DNA from: Allacma fusca
Taxonomy: Eukaryota > Arthropoda > Collembola > Symphypleona > Sminthuridae
Length of the DNA: 64,000 nt
Assembly: GCA_947179485.1 (NCBI GenBank)
Contig: OX359249.1
Span: forward strand, 8,556,001 to 8,620,000
Direction: 5' to 3'
The notes beneath the pieces are model-generated. The model did not search any database. It was given only the letters and a program-made list of their open reading frames with translations, and had not been told where the DNA came from. The translations under genes were made by a program, and so were the position numbers. The first letter of the stretch is position 1; every line of letters begins with the position of its first letter. This document shows positions 61,883 through 64,000 of the stretch, in pieces.

Positions 61883-63069
61883 TCTCTATCTATCTTATAT
61901 TCTCGTCTGTCTATCAATGACAAATTTTAATACAAACTTTTGTATCCTTTGCAGTAACTACTCGCTGGTGATCTTATTAAATATTAATTCTTGGACTATA
62001 TTTAGGGGCATTTAAAATGAGGAAATTTGGGATCCATCTTCCATAGCAGGCTTTCTTTTTCCTCCCTGACCTTCAGCATTGTAACCGTCGTGACTGTGCT
62101 ATTATTGAAGGGTAGAAATCGTAGGTAAGGTTTCAAAACCCACCTTTTTGCCTTCCTTCAAACGGCATTTACATAAAATTTGCTTTTGAATTCATACACT
62201 ATTTCTCAGTAGTAGTGACAATAAGGATGGATACAGGACGATTTATTGTCATCTCCTGTACAGCTGTCAGGTATTTCCTCAAGCTATTATGCTCATTGAG
62301 AAAAATTCTAGCGAAATTAGCCTTTCCCTTAAAAGATTTCAATCCTAATTTACAGCGAGTATGGTTCAATCATTGAACCCTGAGATGCGAAACTTACCTT
62401 AAATGAAACGAGTCTAGAGTAAGTTCCATCAATCCATGAACGAACCCACTATTGTAAAATCTACATAGACACGGAGTGTTGTTCCCTTTTGTGCAGAACT
62501 AACAATTGCATTGCGTCATATGTTACAGATGCGTAAAGTGTTTGTACTAAAATACAGCCGTTGTATGAAAAAATATGCGTGCGTATCCTCCTCCACACAT
62601 TTTCTACACATCTACACACATTTGGGATAGAACCCACAGAAAAATTGATCCTCTGTTCATTCATATGTTGAGTTGAGAGCTGGAGCTACTACCCTTTGGG
62701 ATTCATTAAGAATAAATAATTGTGGAGCTGAATGAGTCCGCGTGTGAAAGTAACATCTACTGTATAATTTTGTGAGCGAGGATGGGGAGGTTCTGCTAAG
62801 TGGTAGATTTTTAATTGTTCCAGTTCTGTTAGTCCTATTCTGTATTCTCATTTTTTATTTACTTCCACATCATTGTGGAAACCGCGAAGTACTGGATGAA
62901 AGTATGAATGGAAGATGTTCCTAGTAATTGTGATAGTTCAGTTGAGTTTGGTGGTTCAGCAAGTTCCTCATATCATGCTAATGTGACTCGCATTATGCGA
63001 GCCATTACTGACGAGCTCCACATTTCCCGTACGCTCAACAACAATGCATGTCGTACTATTTCCTTCAAG

Positions 63070-63108
63070 TCTCTCTCTCTCTCTCTGTCTCTCTCTCTCA
63101 CTCTCTCG
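63070..63108. repeat. (TC)n microsatellite, interrupted
   Basis: TC repeat broken by single TG and CA steps. Confidence 0.95.
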
Positions 63109-64000
63109 TCCATATAGAAAGTGTGTGCGTGCAGGATGGAAGTTATTAGCGTAAAATGTACGTGAACCAGGGCATGATCCTATCCATGATTTCATTATTA
63201 CACGAGGGTAATTTCCAACATCAATAATGAATGCAATGAACAAGTCAGCAAGTGTAGCTGACTGCTGTGGAGGAGTCGCAGTTAAAAATTAGAGCTGGAC
63301 AAATTATATGCACAAGTGCGTCTTAGGGCTGTGGAACATTTGGGCTACGTCAGTTGCAGGCAAGCACATTGTCAGCTGTTGACTCTTTTAACCCGATTTT
63401 AAAGCAGATAGCAAATTCACAGAGAAATTTCTCACAGGTACCAGAACTCCATGCAAGAATCGTATGTACATACTACTACTTCCATGTCCACAGACCTGTT
63501 CCCACTACTCCTGAGGTTACGAAATTCTCGATTCATCCGCACGACCGGATAAATGAGAAAATAGTGAGGTTATTACGGCTTCCATGATGATTATTGGAAA
63601 TGGACGAAGGTCCAACGCTATTTTCTTCCCTATACATGACCATTAGTAGGAGGTAATGGAGGCATTTGCATGAATACTGCCCGACTCCCTCCTTTTCCCA
63701 AGTAATTCTCAGGAGCGGAGGAGACTCATGGAAAGGTGTGTCCCTTCCTTCTTACCACACACATCAAGTCTAACCCTACCGAACTGACGTTCATGTCTTC
63801 CCTGAGATACTGAAATTTTATTAGGGGGGAAAAAAATTTCCCTCGGACAAAATCGTACATATCTAATTGTAAGGATACCGTATTTTGTATTCTCAGGCTA
63901 CCTCCTTCCATTTGGCTAAAGAGTCCATGGCGGTGTGGGGTTTTTGGCAAAAGAGCAAAGGAGTCGTGGTTGTGTACAGTTGAGTAAATTAAGTTTGAAA

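Larger units (their letters stand above)
38690..64000. other. Gene-poor region of about 25 kb
   Basis: No exon of a recognised family on either strand. Open frames are short and mostly unbiased; the exceptions worth noting are listed separately. Microsatellites (CT, GA, GT, AC) cluster in the last 10 kb. Words built from GTAC, CATA and TATG recur throughout. No tRNA with a GGTTCRANTCC B-box, and no arthropod microRNA whose mature sequence I could recall, was seen. It could be a long intron, a regulatory desert beside a developmental gene outside the window, or plain intergenic DNA. Confidence 0.55.

Overview
This is nuclear DNA from an animal, most likely an arthropod. It is AT-rich. The genes are split by mostly short GT-AG introns (many of 50-130 bp, a few of 400-600 bp), and di-nucleotide microsatellites are common. 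The gene set (POD-1/coronin-7, FAM210B, CDT1, a Piwi-clade Argonaute, Orai channels, an HP1-like chromodomain protein) is metazoan. The POD-1 N-terminus is of the insect/crustacean type. Short introns beside long gene-poor stretches would suit a small hexapod such as a springtail, or a crustacean, but that is inference. No prokaryotic, viral or organellar gene was seen.

Layout. (1) 284-4975, minus: a 13-exon POD-1/coronin-7 gene, reconstructed in frame to 1,168 residues. (2) 8775-10132, minus: a two-exon FAM210B-like mitochondrial membrane protein. (3) 14001-15589, plus: the replication licensing factor CDT1 with an N-terminal PCNA-dependent degron. (4) 20287-24763, minus: a slicer-competent Piwi protein of about 1,003 residues whose N-terminal extension holds four 29-residue RAWGLG repeats. 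(5) 26592-31502, minus: three tandem Orai calcium-channel genes sharing an intron inside TM1. The two upstream copies keep the selectivity-filter glutamate; the last has asparagine there plus other pore changes. (6) 36151-38288, plus: an HP1-like gene with an N-terminal chromodomain, a linker of three near-identical 84-residue repeats, and a degenerate C-terminal chromoshadow-like domain. (7) 38289-64000: nearly 26 kb without a recognisable gene, holding microsatellites and a few orphan open frames.

The genes do not form a pathway. Piwi and the HP1-like protein could both belong to heterochromatin/transposon silencing, but they are unlinked units about 11 kb apart. The Orai cluster is a true local duplication. 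Between genes there are small palindromic elements (MITE-like), a dispersed 13-bp motif in direct and inverted copies, short minisatellites and two strong hairpins.

Most interesting: the Orai trio with an altered pore (one copy E to N at the filter position; all three without the basic R91 ring), the HP1-like protein with its expanded hinge, and the Piwi protein with tryptophan-containing repeats. Exon boundaries were read by eye from splice signals and reading phase. Function is assigned from family resemblance, not from a database search.
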